This document shows positions 10,444 to 22,291 of a stretch of 64,000 bases of DNA, in pieces. The first letter of the stretch is position 1; each line of letters opens with the position of its first letter. This DNA comes from Phytophthora sp. 'mugwort' (Eukaryota; Oomycota; Peronosporomycetes; Peronosporales; Peronosporaceae): assembly GCA_033558025.1 (NCBI GenBank), contig JAUCEF010000014.1, positions 3,906,001 to 3,970,000 on the forward strand, in the 5' to 3' direction. The position numbers and the translations under genes were made by a program. The notes under the pieces are model-generated. The model did not search any database, was not told where the DNA came from, and saw nothing but the letters and a program-made list of their open reading frames with translations.

Positions 10444-12380
10444 TCAGGCCGGTTTGTGCTGTGCACGGCGTAAAATTGAGCACACCTTACACGCGTACTG
10501 ACGTCTCTTGTGCTGTGTCTTATCGCCAACTCGAACAGTTCGAAAGCTGTCAACCTGTTCGAGTTGATGGGGCGATGGCGCTACCGAGCGAGGGCGGCAG
10601 TAAGCCCGAGGCGTACCACCGAACATGGCCTCTATTGAGCGGTCTCCCTTGAAGTCGCTGGGGCCAACGGCTAGCAGTGTAGCCTGCATCGCCTCCATAA
10701 ACTGGCAGTGCGTGGGGACCAGTTTGTCGAGGTACTTGAGAACGAAAAGCTGAGCGTAGATGATATGCGTGTTGACGAAGGCCATGTCAACTAACCCGAC
10801 AAAAATTGTGTGGTAATACTTCTTGAAACGTACTGCTCGCTGGAAAACGCTGGAGACGCTTTTGATCGTGCGTATCAGCCCCCCCATGCCATCGTTGTAG
10901 TCTCTACCAACTGGCGCCGGCACTTGATCGACGTGCGCGCCGTTACGCCATCCAACCGTAGCCAAAGCTGAAGAGCACCCGGTTGCAAAGAAGTAAACAG
11001 GCCTGTTGTCCATCCACGCGATCGCGAACATGTTAGGATATACAATCGATTGAGCAAGGCGATATGACCCTCGAGGACCTCTGCGCTCCTTTTTTTTATA
11101 CATGATGCGCTTGCAGAATCCTAGACGGTCGGTGCGGATGATTCCAACGTGATACAGCCCGCGGTCGAGGAGTAGCGAAGACAGCAACACGCTGGTGGAA
11201 AACCTGTCGGTATTGATTAGGCGATTCCGTTGCCCTTGAAGTACACAATCAATATTGCGCAATACAGCGTTTGCACCCTGCAACATATTGGATGGTCACC
11301 TCGTACGCGCCCTTGGTAGATTTCGCTCTGTAGCAGTATCCAGCATCGGAGTCGCATGTCATATAGCACTTGGTGCCCCAAGGATGCGGTTTCGCCCTTA
11401 GTTATTGACGCATGGGGTTGAACCTACTACGCATGGAGATCATTCCTTCATCGATGCAATCCGCGGACCAACCGTCATTCCAGTAGAGAAGCTTTTATTG
11501 ACAGCATCAGCCACACTCTTGATCTTCTACGACTTTAGGCGGCGAGCATCTGGGGCGTCGTTTCTACTGAAATGCAGGTACCGAATGATTTCCTCAAAGC
11601 GATGACGCACCATAAATTTTCCAAAGGTGCCAAGGGGACAGCTCCTTGTGCATTGGTAGCCAAGTGTCGAGATAGACGTCCACGATGAGGGCATAATGTC
11701 CGTGCACACATCAGCCCAATGAAGTTAACCAAATCGTGTGGCTGTATCACCTTGAACTTGTCCATCTCACGTCTACGTTGCGCTGGGCTTTTAGATCGGT
11801 AGGCTGGGTTACGATTCCGCCGATGTTGGTTCCACTCTGCCAGTTGATCGGGCGTAAAGTTGCGTTGCCAGCGTTGATGCCCGTTTGATTCTTCCGCTAT
11901 GTCGACCCACACATCTTTTGGTAGCATCATGAAAATAACGCTTCGAGATTTAAACCCACAGCTTCTGCTGTCTCATAGGAGCGGTGAGACGATGTTCCAG
12001 TGAGCAGCAGGCAGCTGAACACGACGGCCTGTATAATGCAGGATAGTTAGTTAGTCACACGAGCTTATCCTCTACGAGACACCACAAATACGTACTTGTG
12101 TCCTCCATGTGAACATCCCAGCCCTTGCGTCTATGCAAACGCAGATCCGCGTTCGACAAGTCTTCCGGCTTGCCGCGACGTAGGATAGATGCAGCAAATC
12201 CGCCTCGTCGTCATTGTCAGCGTCGTCGTCGGCAGCTTCTGGGGCCGGTTGATCGTCGCTCTTGTCGCCGGTCGGCCATACGTCACTGTCAGGGACGAAC
12301 GCGTCACTGTCATCGTCACTGACATCGTCACTGAATCGTCGTCAATGTTGAAGTCCTCTTCATCTCCTACTGCATGAATA
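10444..12380 (-). pseudogene. PiggyBac-like transposase (DDE_Tnp_1_7), broken
   Basis: Remnant transposase read right to left. An acidic N-terminal stretch (about 12360-12190; DDDSDAFVPDSD-like in one frame) is followed by PKDVWVDIAEESNG (about 11920), GTFGKFMVRHRFEEIIRYLHF-like residues (about 11650-11560), and the catalytic core in 11286-10444. The core shows TDRFSTSV with DRGLYHVGIIRTDRLGF, AWMDNRPVYFFATG, then GRDYNDGMGG and FRKYY-like FKKYYHTIFVGLVDMA. The Cys-containing tail YACKVCSILRR resembles the C-terminal zinc region of the family. At least two frame changes and stops between blocks make it non-functional. Confidence 0.75.
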
Positions 12381-13000
12381 AACCATCATCCGAATCGTCG
12401 CCGGCTTCTGAAAACACGCGGCAGAGTTGATGCTGACTGGCATGGTGTCACCATGGACAGCACACGTCGGACAGGTCGTGTGCTTGGTATTGATGGCAGC
12501 GAAGGCAGCGTTAAGCGTTCCGACTGACCACGTCGAACATATTGGGACACCTCGCCTTCCCTCGACTCCGGAGACGAAGCAGAGCCACGGAGGGTGTTCC
12601 CGCCTGTTCACAATGTGGTGGTATCTCAGCTGGCGGTGGCAAAGCATGAGAGTCGGAGAGATGCGGTGAGTGAGTGATTGCAGTAGTCCGTGGACGGGCG
12701 GGTGATGCTGCTGCATGAGTACGAGAAGCAGCACTAGGTATTGGGCGCTTCGAGGGCGGCTCCAGAGGCTCTACATTGAACATTCACGTAAACTGTCAGA
12801 AAACATCTACAGTCCGGAGTAGGCAGCAGAGTTACCTTCTTCAGGAACGAATCGTAAAAGCTCATCCTCGCACCAGAACACGTCCACGCGCCGAACAGCA
12901 TTGCGTTTGTCTGACCACCCCTTGGGTGTGTGAGTACTTGGTCATAGTCGTCAAGCCGGTGGACTGCTGGTGGTGCCAGCCTCGGGAGGGCAGATTTCAC
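12381..13000 (-). other. Coding-like remnant in PiggyBac 5' region
   Basis: Three overlapping minus-strand frames (12360-12734, 12511-12783, 12734-13000) show mosaic coding-like composition. One frame has VDVFWCEDELLRFVPEEG just before a GTAACT site, and another resumes with VEPLEPPSKRPIPSA after CTGACAG, which could be a former intron. I do not recognise the product. Position inside the PiggyBac ends suggests it belonged to that element. Confidence 0.3.
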
Positions 13001-13329
13001 CGCATCGCAGAAAACGTGAGATTAGCAGGCATAGTTCTTGAGGTTTGAGGTCCAGGCGGTGCGTTTCAGAATGAGAGAGGGATCGATGCGCTCAAATTGC
13101 GCCCGAATCTGCGCGCCCAGAATCTCGACAAATGAGATTTGGCCTCACAGGTACCACAGTTGGAATAATTGCCCCGAGGATATCTACATCCCCTGTAGGA
13201 ACTAATGCAGCATTGATTGATTAGACGTTTGTATGATTTGACTGGAATTTTGTATGCTGACATTTCGTATCCTGTATGCTATAGGATACGGAATCTTTTA
13301 TCCTGTAGGATACAGGCCGTGGTAAAGGG

Positions 13330-14286
13330 TTAAGGACCACCATTGATGGAATTTAGGACCGGAAGGCCACAATGTATCGGGCATTCAGTCTTCCGAAAGA
13401 GCTGCAGATATTTGTGGGATGAGGGTAGGGAAAAGCTTAGACATAGGCAGCTCGTCAGTTCGGAGGGCTTTCATAACGCCTGTCTTCCTACGTAGGACAC
13501 TAAAATGGAGGGCGTTTTGGCAGAAAGGCACAAAAAATTAAGAACACTAAACGACGGCCCCCAGTCGCATTTCAAGCAGAGAAGGAGAAGCGGTAAGTGG
13601 AGTACTATGGCATGTTAACATGTTTATTTTAATTTTACTATTACGCTTTGCTGTGATAGAATGTTCGAGTGGTTTAAAAGTGATACGTGACAATAACAAA
13701 AACCCATTTTCCAAATATTGTCGCCAATGTATAAAATCAAAGTGTATGTTTTATACATTGGCGACAATATTTGGAAAATAGGTTTTGTTAACTCTACGCT
13801 AGGTGTCACTGCTGACTGCCTGATGATCATGGGAGGCACGTTTAAGCCGCGATTCTTCAATGGCAGCTGTACCGCATCAGTAAATGAATATATTCGACCC
13901 TGTCGTCGTCGCCACAAACTTTCGATCCGACCACATCACACATTGTGGAACCAAGCGACGCTCCGATCTGGATGTATGTGATCCATTTTTCATTATAATT
14001 AATGTGCATTTTTCATATCTAATGTCTTAAACGTCTAAGCAGGCAATGGCTGCAACATTTGGTCACTCAACGGCTATGCATTCGGGCATGATAGCGCTGT
14101 TCATACGTCGCAGGAAGTGATACGTACGCTCAGATCTACAACGTGGGTTAAACATCGATTAACATTGATATGAACTCGAGTACAAATATCTCTTTTTCAG
14201 GGGGTCGCAACGTTGACGTGCTCCAAGGTGGATTATGCAATTATAATTATGCTGAAGCTACGCTAACTTAAACGCTTTGTTATTAT
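13330..14286. other. Intergenic with one long inverted repeat
   Basis: No gene is recognised. The only structured item is the inverted repeat at 13699-13786, listed separately. The region is AT-rich after 13980. Confidence 0.4.
13699..13786. repeat. 38-bp inverted repeat, 12-bp loop
   Basis: Left arm 13699-13736 and right arm 13749-13786 are reverse complements except for one C/T mismatch (CCCATTTT against CCTATTTT). The loop is TCAAAGTGTATG. The core of each arm is CCAAATATTGTCGCCAATG. Transcription on either strand would give a strong hairpin. It could be a MITE-like foldback or a small inverted duplication; no target duplication is obvious. Confidence 0.8.
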
Positions 14287-14892
14287 TTGGAATGTCGGAG
14301 AAATCGTTTAGAGCATCTGTTTCCTTGTGTGCATCAGTACCAGGGAAAACTCTTTTGTCCATTTTTTACCGTCTTCAATTGGAAACCCAACGGCACCGTT
14401 GAAGAAGAATTTCAGGCTCACCCGGTGTACAGAAAGAACGTATTTCGTTGCAGAAAAGGAGAATGGATACTGTGATGAGCGCGTCATGCATATATTATAA
14501 TCGATGAGGTACGATTATACTAGCTGAAAATGGTACTTGTCACAATATTACTGATTGAGTTAGGTTCAGCTGTCGTAGGTGTGGCAGTCGTCTATGATGT
14601 CACCAAGGATGCTGCGCTTAAACAGCTTAAAGACTCATAAATTGGTCAGCGTATGAACGAAACACGAAGACGCCATCTCTACCGAGGTCGAGTTTATTCC
14701 ACCGGGAATAAAGGCATCTCGCAACCCATGGACGTCGCCATAATGCGAAGTTTCAAGATGAACTGCCGCAGCCTTCACATGAAGCACCATCTGACAAACG
14801 ATTTTTGTTCAGGTGCTCCAAAACGCCGCCGACTGATAACCACGATTGCCGTCGCTGCGTGGGATTCTATTGACGAGAGCGCCGTCCACTAA
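14287..14892 (+). pseudogene. pogo/Tigger-like DDE transposase remnant
   Basis: C-terminal part of a DDE_1 (pogo/Tigger) transposase. The frame 14653-14892 has NKGISQPMDVAIMRSFKMNCR, equivalent to the family's SVCQPLDVGVMxPFK block that holds the third catalytic acid, followed by KRRRLITTIAVAAWDSID. The frame 14287-14475 just upstream may be an earlier piece but is not diagnostic. Several stops separate them. Confidence 0.5.
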
Positions 14893-15659
14893 CGGTTTGT
14901 TAGGGCCAAATTAATCCCGACTGGACCTCTCGAGAAAAACGGCGCCTTTTGCATTGAACGTCCTCCTTTTTATACAAGCTCCGGAGTCTCCAGCAGCAAC
15001 GACTTTTCAATTTGCGTAGCCCATCACATCCGAAAGCATGGCAAGAAGTGTCGACGCTTTCGCCCATCACCCCGGAGTGATCCCCATGCAGGACGGCTCT
15101 TCACCGCGCATACCACCCCAGAGATCCCTACGCAGGACGGCTACCGCCGCCGCCCATCACCCCGGAAATCTCCACGCCAGCACATGTACTGTGTATGGCA
15201 GCATGAAAGCAAAATCTTAGAAGCGCGTCAAGCCGCAAGGTCAACAGTAGTACTCACTGTTGATCTATCAACTTTCGAAATGAACTGGACTGTCTTGTGT
15301 CGGTAGGATGGAGATTGATCGATTTGCGGCTGTCATTTCATTTGTTTCGTTATGGAGCTGGCTTATTACAGACAGTATCGTATTCCACCGGTTCTGTGCA
15401 ACCACATTTTGCATGAAACACGCGGTTGCAGAGAACCCGTGGAATACGGTATTTTACATGTATTTAACAAAGTATTCAAGTAATAGAGTACCGTATTAGG
15501 GATCTCTGGTGATTTCTGTCATATGTTATTATGATATGAGTTACGAGATATCTCTGATGTACAAACAACCCCTATATAAGCATGGCGGCCGGGGGGGGGG
15601 GCTCTCTATTCTTATAAAGACAAATTCTTACAGAAGGGGTAGCGTCATATAGGTACGCA
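14893..15659. other. Intergenic, no gene seen
   Basis: No convincing coding sequence. A short degenerate tandem similarity (CCCATCACCCCGGA) occurs at about 15062 and 15152, and a run of eleven G at about 15590. Old repeat DNA is likely. Confidence 0.35.
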
Positions 15660-15992
15660 TTGGCGCGGATGGTCACTTCCCCAGCGCTATCACACATTGA
15701 GATTGAAGTTCTGCTACAAAACACAATGAGCAAGTTACAGCCACCCGACGATGGGATCATCGCGGCGTTCAAGAGACGTTACCGCCATCGTCATATTCAG
15801 TATGCGTTGGACAAATTTAGACGTCAGTTTGGGGATGGATCCGGCAACGACCTTGAAGATCTACAATGTTTCCATGCTTCAGCTAAGGAGAGGTATCACA
15901 GACGCAATTATGGGCCACGGCCCATTATTATGATAGGTCATGCAACAGCGCGCAGGTTTGAAATTTGGGATATGTATAGCAATGAAATTTGA
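15660..15992 (+). pseudogene. Second pogo-like DDE transposase fragment
   Basis: The 110-residue frame contains NTMSKLQPPDDGIIAAFKRR followed by a basic RHRHIQYALDKF helix. This is the well-known QPxDxGIIxxFK block of pogo/Tigger-type DDE_1 transposases, so the aspartate is the third catalytic residue. The N-terminal DNA-binding part and the first two acids are not found in frame. It differs clearly from the fragment at 14653, so two elements contributed. Confidence 0.6.
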
Positions 15993-16079
15993 GGATATGA
16001 ACCGAGTTGCGTTGATAGCGAGAGTCGTTCGCAAGGCTGCTACCGGCAACTACAGCTCCACGCGCCTGAAGGAGGAGCT

Positions 16080-17061
16080 TTGGTGCGCGAAATGCTTGAC
16101 CCTACCCTAAGAATAGCTCTGTCGTCGAAAAGAAGTTGCTCAAGATGGCTCAAAAAAACACTTGAACGTTATTGCCTAAAGCGAAGCGAGGGGGGTTGGG
16201 TAACCAGGAAGGAACCTGCATGCATGCACCAAAGAGCACATGCGAACTTGATGGATGGACTTTAATACGGCCTAATTACTATCAGGATGCTGCAATACTT
16301 GCCTTAATATGGTACACATTTAGGCGCGCCTCTAATCTTAGCTTTGTGGCAAAGATTTGTTTGTCTGTGAGCGCTGATGGTGTTATTTTTGCCCGGATTA
16401 TTCGCGTCAAGACATCTGAAGAACTAGGACTTTCTATTTCTTAACAAGGACATCATTATCGCCTGTCCTCTGCACATATTACTACAGCGCTTGTTATGCA
16501 AGTTTTCCGTCAACGCAAGTACTCGATCGCCCTCAGCTGTATGATGACGGTGTCGAAAGCTTGTCCGCACAAGTGGAGGCGCCCCTTATTGAAGCCTTAG
16601 GAAGCAGCTCGCTAAGCAATACCCCCGCTGATGTCTCCGAACTAGGAACCAAAAGAAAAGCCATGATGATTCGAGCGTATGTAAATCGCGTTGTCAAAGT
16701 TGTATCGGAAGCCCAAGCAAAGTTAAAGCAATCCCCAGGCTTACCTCTCGCTCATTCCGACGTGGTGGAGCACAGCAAGCCAATAGTGATCCATCACTTT
16801 GCGCGCAGTGAATTTTTGATCGAAGATCGTGGAACATTACTGCCACCATTAAGGAATTTGTCTATGTGTTCAACACAACAAGTGAAGACCAAAAGGTGTC
16901 CCGGTGTTGAGTGGCTGGGACTCATGCACGAAACCCGTAGTCCCTATGCTGTCACGGTTGGACTCAACGACATAGACTCAATCAAATTCCGTATTAAGGG
17001 CCCGACCAGACTCCAAACAGGATATCGTAGACGGCGCACTCGCACCAAGGTCATCACGTAG
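16080..17061 (+). pseudogene. Tyrosine recombinase (Crypton-like) remnant
   Basis: The frame 16172-16444 includes DAAILALIWYTFRRASNL and ARIIRVKTSEELGLS, which match my recollection of oomycete Crypton-type tyrosine recombinases around the first catalytic arginine (usually FGRASDL). A stop follows, then a frame 16561-17061 (APLIEALGSSSLSNTPADV) that may be the rest of the protein, with a Lys/Arg-rich tail. The second catalytic HxxR and the tyrosine are not identified. It is broken and incomplete; assignment is moderate at best. Confidence 0.4.
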
Positions 17062-18616
17062 GACGGTGAGTCCCATAAGCAGCCATCCCTTCGGCGAGCG
17101 TGATTAGGTCCCATGGTCGCGACACTTATACCGCAGCAGGACCTTTACGCACGGCCGGAATAGATGGCGTGTTGGCTCCCCGCCCGGACTCGGGACATTC
17201 TCCCCGACTTATGGTACGCCGTCCACGGCGTACCTCCGTAGGTGGGGCTGGTTCATCTTGCGGTCCCCGATCAAACAAATGTGAAGCGCGAATCAGGTCT
17301 TCACCATCAACCTCCACCGACGTGCTCCAGTTCATATCTCCTTGAAAGTCGTGTAGTTCCTCCGCATCGCCGGAGCGAAGCTGTCGCAAGCTGGTAGCTT
17401 CAGTGCGGGTCCGACAAGAAGCGTTCCTTCTGGCATATTTAATAGCGTTCTTCAGAACTGAAGTAGGGGCAGCCTTCACCAGCTTACCATCCACATCTCC
17501 CAAACGCCACACAGCGTGAACAACCCGACGCAGAATGCTCCAGTAGTAAAATAGAAACCATTGGAAGTTCACTTGAAGACAACATTTAATCCACTGACGA
17601 TACCTTAATCGCCACGCTCACACTCCCACAGAGGCCGTATTCAGCTAAGTCGTACGCCGCCATGGGTACGTGCACGACTATGAGAAGAAGAGGAGTACCG
17701 CCCAGCCGACAGCTTGCATCACTTCGCAGACGCGGTTAAACGTAGCTGCGGAGGCTCCTTTCACGGCGGTGCAATATTTCCCAGTCGAGTGAAGTGTCTT
17801 TAACGAGAGATCGGGTAAGTACTCGCAGAGCGTCGTATAGAGGGCAAACCACCATGTACGCAGCATCTGTCCGAACGGACCATACGACGAGGCGTTCTAT
17901 TGTAGCTATTCGAGCGGCACCGCAAACAATACGCCCCAGAGGGCGAAGGCGTAAGCGGGACCATGCAGACTTCGAATTTCCTGATCTTGTTGGACATCTT
18001 CATAACGAGACAGGAAGGCACTCCACATCCCACCATTCAGTGACAACACTCGCCACATAGCTCCTCCGAACGTCCATGCCACGTCGCGAAGAGGCGTCGT
18101 CAATACCCACACTGTAACACAGCCGAGGCCCACCGAGCAGTATGGCGGTAGCAACTCTACGCGAGCGTACTCGTCGAGGAAAAGCGTCTAGGAACGCCCT
18201 CACCTAGTGATCACCGTCTCAGACGTGGCCGATTTCGAAATGGTCGTGAGGTATTCAAGGCCTAATAAGGCTCTACGAGTCGGACACCCAGAGACGCTCA
18301 TGGGCAACTTCACCGGGGCCCCGCGGCAGTCGCATCTACGCGAGAGACATATTGCACCCGAGAGAGACACGGGCGACAGGGTACGCTTGGTCATTCATTC
18401 AACAGTCCCATTGGCGCCAACGGTTGGCACCCACGAAATTTCAGCGCCTGGTCCCAGCTAGTCGATTCCATTCGAAGTCCCTGCTCTCGCCAGAACCTTT
18501 CTACTGCCTTTCCCATCAATCCTCGAGAACCCCTCAGTATTCCGAGTGGGACCATTAGTCGGTCGGATTAGAACTAACGGGACTGAGCTTATTCTCCAAG
18601 CCACCACCAAGCCACC
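17062..18616. other. Degenerate unrecognised ORF block
   Basis: On the minus strand two neighbouring frames read like decayed protein (17906-18154 with AMWRVLSLNGGMWSAFLSRY and 17678-17866 with LRTWWFALYTTLCEYLPDL), followed by 17126-17572. I do not recognise a family. No complete gene is present. Confidence 0.3.
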
Positions 18617-19402
18617 ATGTGCGACGCAAAAAGGCTGGCCGACCAAGACGAGGAGCTAGCCAAGCGGATTGCCGGCCTAATATCCAAGGATCGAGAGGGC
18701 AAGGCACTGCTCACGCCGTTGGCCGAAAGGTTGGCGCAACAGGCCTTCTGGACCAAGATGTACCGTTCTTGCGGTGAACAAGGCGTCCGCCGGTCTTGAG
18801 ACCCTGGACACATTGCTAATGCGCTTCTCGACGGGAAAGAGGAGGACGCTCGAGACGCGTTCGGCAGTCCCATCCTCCTACTCCCATTCCGTCTCGACAA
18901 CTCAAGCGCACCGGGCCCCCTGACCATCCAAGTTTCACCGAGAACCAGAACTAAGCGCTTCAGCCGCCTGTTCACGATTCATCTCAGCCCAAGCCCCCGA
19001 GCGTCTATGAGAACGAAAGCCGCTTCCACAGTGCAACCCGTGGCTTCTTCGCCGTCCGTGGCGGTTACCGAGTCGTTCATCTCGTTCGAGATGCCCTACG
19101 GAGTCCCTCCGGATGAGAAAAAGGACTTGGAGAAACTCTATCGGCGTGCCGGCGCGCTCGGCGTGTCGCCTTACGAAAGAGCGTACACCTGGGTGAGGCA
19201 ACGCCTCTGGTACGAACCTGGCACGTATTCCAAATTGCACGCAGCCATCAGGCGATTGTGGCACGATTTCAGACCACTGTTCTTTGAGTGGGCGTTGCGC
19301 GCTCCGCTGAAGACCAAGTCGGCTCAAGTGCAGCGACGCAAGCAGAAGTTGGCGGCCGTGCGTGGAAGACTTCGTGTCCTCAGTCTCTGCATCGAGACGT
19401 AA
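18617..19402 (+). pseudogene. Unrecognised ORF, frameshifted, maybe gag-like
   Basis: Starts MCDAKRLADQDEELAKRIAG at 18617 after a good Kozak-like CACC. It shifts frame near 18765 (LETLDTLLMRFSTGK), shifts again near 18830 (EEDARDAFGSPILLLPFRLD), then runs open to 19402 through EKLYRRAGALGVSPYERAYT and LHAAIRRLWHDFRPLF. The style (charged helices, RRKQKL tail) could be a retroelement gag, but no zinc knuckle or protease follows. I cannot assign a function. Confidence 0.35.
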
Positions 19403-19569
19403 GGTTATTTCAACGTTTGCAGCGCCTTGAGTCAAGTGGGAACATAAATCGTTTTTAGTGGGGCGGGGCTCCTGGCAAGACGTCCAAGGATGCCAATCCA
19501 TCCACAGGCGTTCCCATTCAATACTTGGGGGACCTTTGATGTCGAGACAAGGATGCGTACCAGCTCAAA

Positions 19570-20064
19570 ATGAAGCACGCCTTGAAGCCATTCCGTATCG
19601 AGAACGGGGGAGGCTATCGTAACTTGCCGGAGTTCCTGGAGCAGACGAACGCCTTCGATCCGACCCTACCCAGGTATGAGAAGCGTCTCAGTGACCTAGT
19701 TCTCTCCCGGATCCGAAAGAACCTACTTCAAGGCGGTCGGCTCAGGGTCACTGGGTAGGGGACACCAGCAAGGGTGATTGGGCCATGTCTGTTTCGGCCT
19801 GTATATCCTTGAGGTGTGCTATCGAAGGAGCTTGGCCCAATCACCCTTGCTGGTGTCCCCTAGGTGAGGTGCTCCTTCGATAGCACACCTCAAGGATATA
19901 CAGGCCGAAACAGACAAGGCCCTGGACGCCGGCATATACGTGGCTCCAACCGTTCCGGGATTCAATCCCAAGGAGGCCGCTACGCCCGGGTACTCCCAAC
20001 TCCGAGGCAATGAGGGCAAGTTCACGGCGTTGCCACCCGTTAAGGATGACGCAGAAGAAGAGTA
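19570..20064 (+). pseudogene. Unrecognised ORF split by foldback
   Basis: Two coding-like pieces, 19570-19758 (starts MKHALKPFRIENGGGYRNL, ends at a TAG) and 19871-20064 (APSIAHLKDIQAETDKALD ... ending TAA after DDAEEE), lie on either side of the inverted structure at 19756-19916. The pieces look like parts of one former protein, interrupted by that structure. No family is recognised. It may belong with the ORF at 18617-19402. Confidence 0.35.
19756..19916. repeat. Interleaved inverted repeats, A-B-A'-B'
   Basis: Segment A (19756-19785, 30 bp) is the exact reverse complement of A' (19833-19862). Segment B (19786-19831, 46 bp) is the exact reverse complement of B' (19871-19916). The order A, B, A', B' equals an inverted copy (B-A') placed between A and B'. 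Template switching during repair produces exactly this. One base separates B from A', and eight bases separate A' from B'. Confidence 0.9.
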
Positions 20065-22291
20065 AGACGATGACATTGATGACAGCGGGGCTGAGTGCGA
20101 AGCTAGTGAGTCGTCCCAGAAACATCAGAGTGACGAAGACTCGCTGCCCTGCTGTTTCAAACTAGCATCAATACTCAAGACCCCAAGATGCGGATTAATT
20201 ACCGAGTGCTTGGTGTCCTTGTTGCTGTACTGACTCAGAAGTTTCCGGAAGTCCTCGACCGGTATCCAAGTGCCCCTACGCTAGCAGAATGCGCGACTCT
20301 CTTTTCGCACTTGTTATATCGAAGTCGCAAAATCTGTCGTGGAGCTTCGAGCTTCAGAAGCAGCTAAGCGAAAGGTCGGGATGCGGCGGTGGACAGTGTT
20401 GTAGAAATCACGAAGGAAGAGTGCCTGATCAATCACCAAAACGGGAGTTGGTTTCGATGAACCAAGATCTGCTGAACACATTGAGCAAGATGGAGTGGGG
20501 CGATTTGCTATTGTAGAATGCGGTGTCCGCCCTCTGAACGGGGCTACACAACTTCCGAATTCAGTGCCCCAAGCGAAAAGCACATTCAACGTGAAACCAT
20601 GTGGTACGAAAGCCATTCCGAAATCTCCGGTAGCAATTTGTTTGAGCGAGTGGTGTGACAAAAACCCCATCTATAAGAAGTTTGCGATTCATGGCAGAAA
20701 ATATCTTCTTATGAGCAGATCACAACTTCCATGCAGCTGTTTGTGCCGAGCTGATTTGCTCTGGATCCTCGTACTCTGATGACGTTCTACGTGTTGGACA
20801 TGAAGCAGAGACGAATTTGTACAAATATTTTGGTGAACATGGTATCAAGCGAAAGAACGGATCGTCTGTCTTGAATTACCTCCTGAAAATGCATGGTGAA
20901 GGCAAACTAGACGCCTATATCGCTGCTACGCCGCTCGGACTAATGGTGGAGGTGTTTTAGACCCAAAACCAAGTCACCTGAAGCACCGGCAGATTCCAGT
21001 GGAAGAACAAGTCAATAAGTTGGGATCTGGCAGGAAGAAAAGCAGTGAACAATAATGCAGGCTGCCCACGAGCTAGGCGTAAGCTCAGTGACTCTATTTG
21101 GCTGGCGTGACAAGCTGTCAGATCCGCAGCTCAACCACATTAAGGACTCAAGTCAAATCAGCGAGGGTTACAGGGGGAAGGGTAGTGACCGTAGGTGAAA
21201 GGAGAAGACGTACAAACAGCGCGTGCTGGATTATTACGATAACTGCAGGCGCGATGGTGGGGTTGTCACTCACCAAATACTCCTGAGTTTCTGCCGCACG
21301 AATATCGATGAATTTGCGTTGCTCAAGGACAAAACTCAGCAAGGCTGAATAAGACGATTTTGGAGAATTATTGCGCGAGAGATATTCCTGGGGTTCAGCA
21401 CGAGGAGCGGCCGAATTAGCTACACCGGGCCATTGCCAAGCCACGTCGTTCTCAGCAGCCGCAGCAGAATCCGGTCCAGTGGAATTATCCATGGTTGCGT
21501 CTAGCGAAAACGCTATGTTGGAAGAGGAACCGACAGTTGGAGAAGTGTACATGTCCGTGGTTTACCGTCGAAGTCGACTAATGCAAATTGTGATTTGGAG
21601 ATGGGAAGATCATCTGAAGATGGCCAATGCGATTAGAAAGAAGATCAAAATGCAGTAGTACCGAATCGGGCAGTTGTGTCCGAAAAGGGTCACGTCTGTT
21701 ATCACTACGGCTGCTTGTTGATGGTGTCCGTTCTGGTGCACCTTACGTGGAGTATGCGTCGCGCATGCGTAAGCTGAAAGTGTGCGAAATGAAGCGCTCC
21801 AGTATTTCATGTTCTTGCAAAGCTAACAAGCGCGCAACGCCTTCAGAAGAAATTTTGGACGTTCTGCCATCAGCTATACTGAAGTCGATTAGAAAGAATG
21901 TTAATGCTTTCAGAGTCAAGTGGAGGAAGACGCGTGAAATCCCCAACGACCGCAAAACGTTGTCGTCACCGTGTGTGGTACAACATATTGCGTTGAAACG
22001 ACTGATGCATTGATTAAGTAGCACAAACTACTTGATCGTTACGATGACCTACCTGCCGCTCTACACCAGTTGGCCCACGGGAAGCACGTCAAGTTTACTC
22101 CTGCAGTTGGTTTAGTGATGAACCGCGTATGCCTCCCGAGGAATTAATTGTTCATATATTTAGACTACGATTGCTGTATGAAAATTGGTTTTTTGGTTGC
22201 GTTCTGCGGCAAGGAGCAAAATTGACGAAGCCTGTTTGGATATAAATCTCGGTGTCCCGCAAAGAACGCCCCGCCGTGACAATACCATCAA
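20065..22291 (+). other. Decayed transposon-like sequence
   Basis: No intact gene. Coding-like pieces on the plus strand include HEAETNLYKYFGEHGIKRKN (about 20801-20860), a helix-turn-helix-like MQAAHELGVSSVTLFGWRDK (about 21057-21116) followed by KEKTYKQRVLDYYDNCRRDG, and a basic frame at 21627-22013. The HTH piece resembles the N-terminus of pogo-type transposases. The pieces are in different frames with stops between, so they are remnants. Confidence 0.35.

Larger units (their letters stand above)
9983..13329 (-). mobile_element. Decayed PiggyBac-like transposon
   Basis: About 3.3 kb. The right end reads, on the minus strand, TTAA then CCCTTTACCACGGCC (TTAA at 13330-13333), followed by palindromic TATCCTGTAGGATA words (13290-13316). 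The left end (about 9983-10065) has a similar but mutated order, CCCCTACCCACAGC followed by TATCCTACAGGATA and TATCCTGTATTGCAT, in inverted orientation. A broken PiggyBac transposase lies between. The left TTAA is lost (TCAT at the expected place). The ends agree with PiggyBac TTAA targeting. Confidence 0.65.

Noticed and set aside
15588..15603. G-run near 15590 as a possible G-quadruplex
   Set aside because: A single homopolymer without further G tracts nearby; most likely slippage in repeat DNA.
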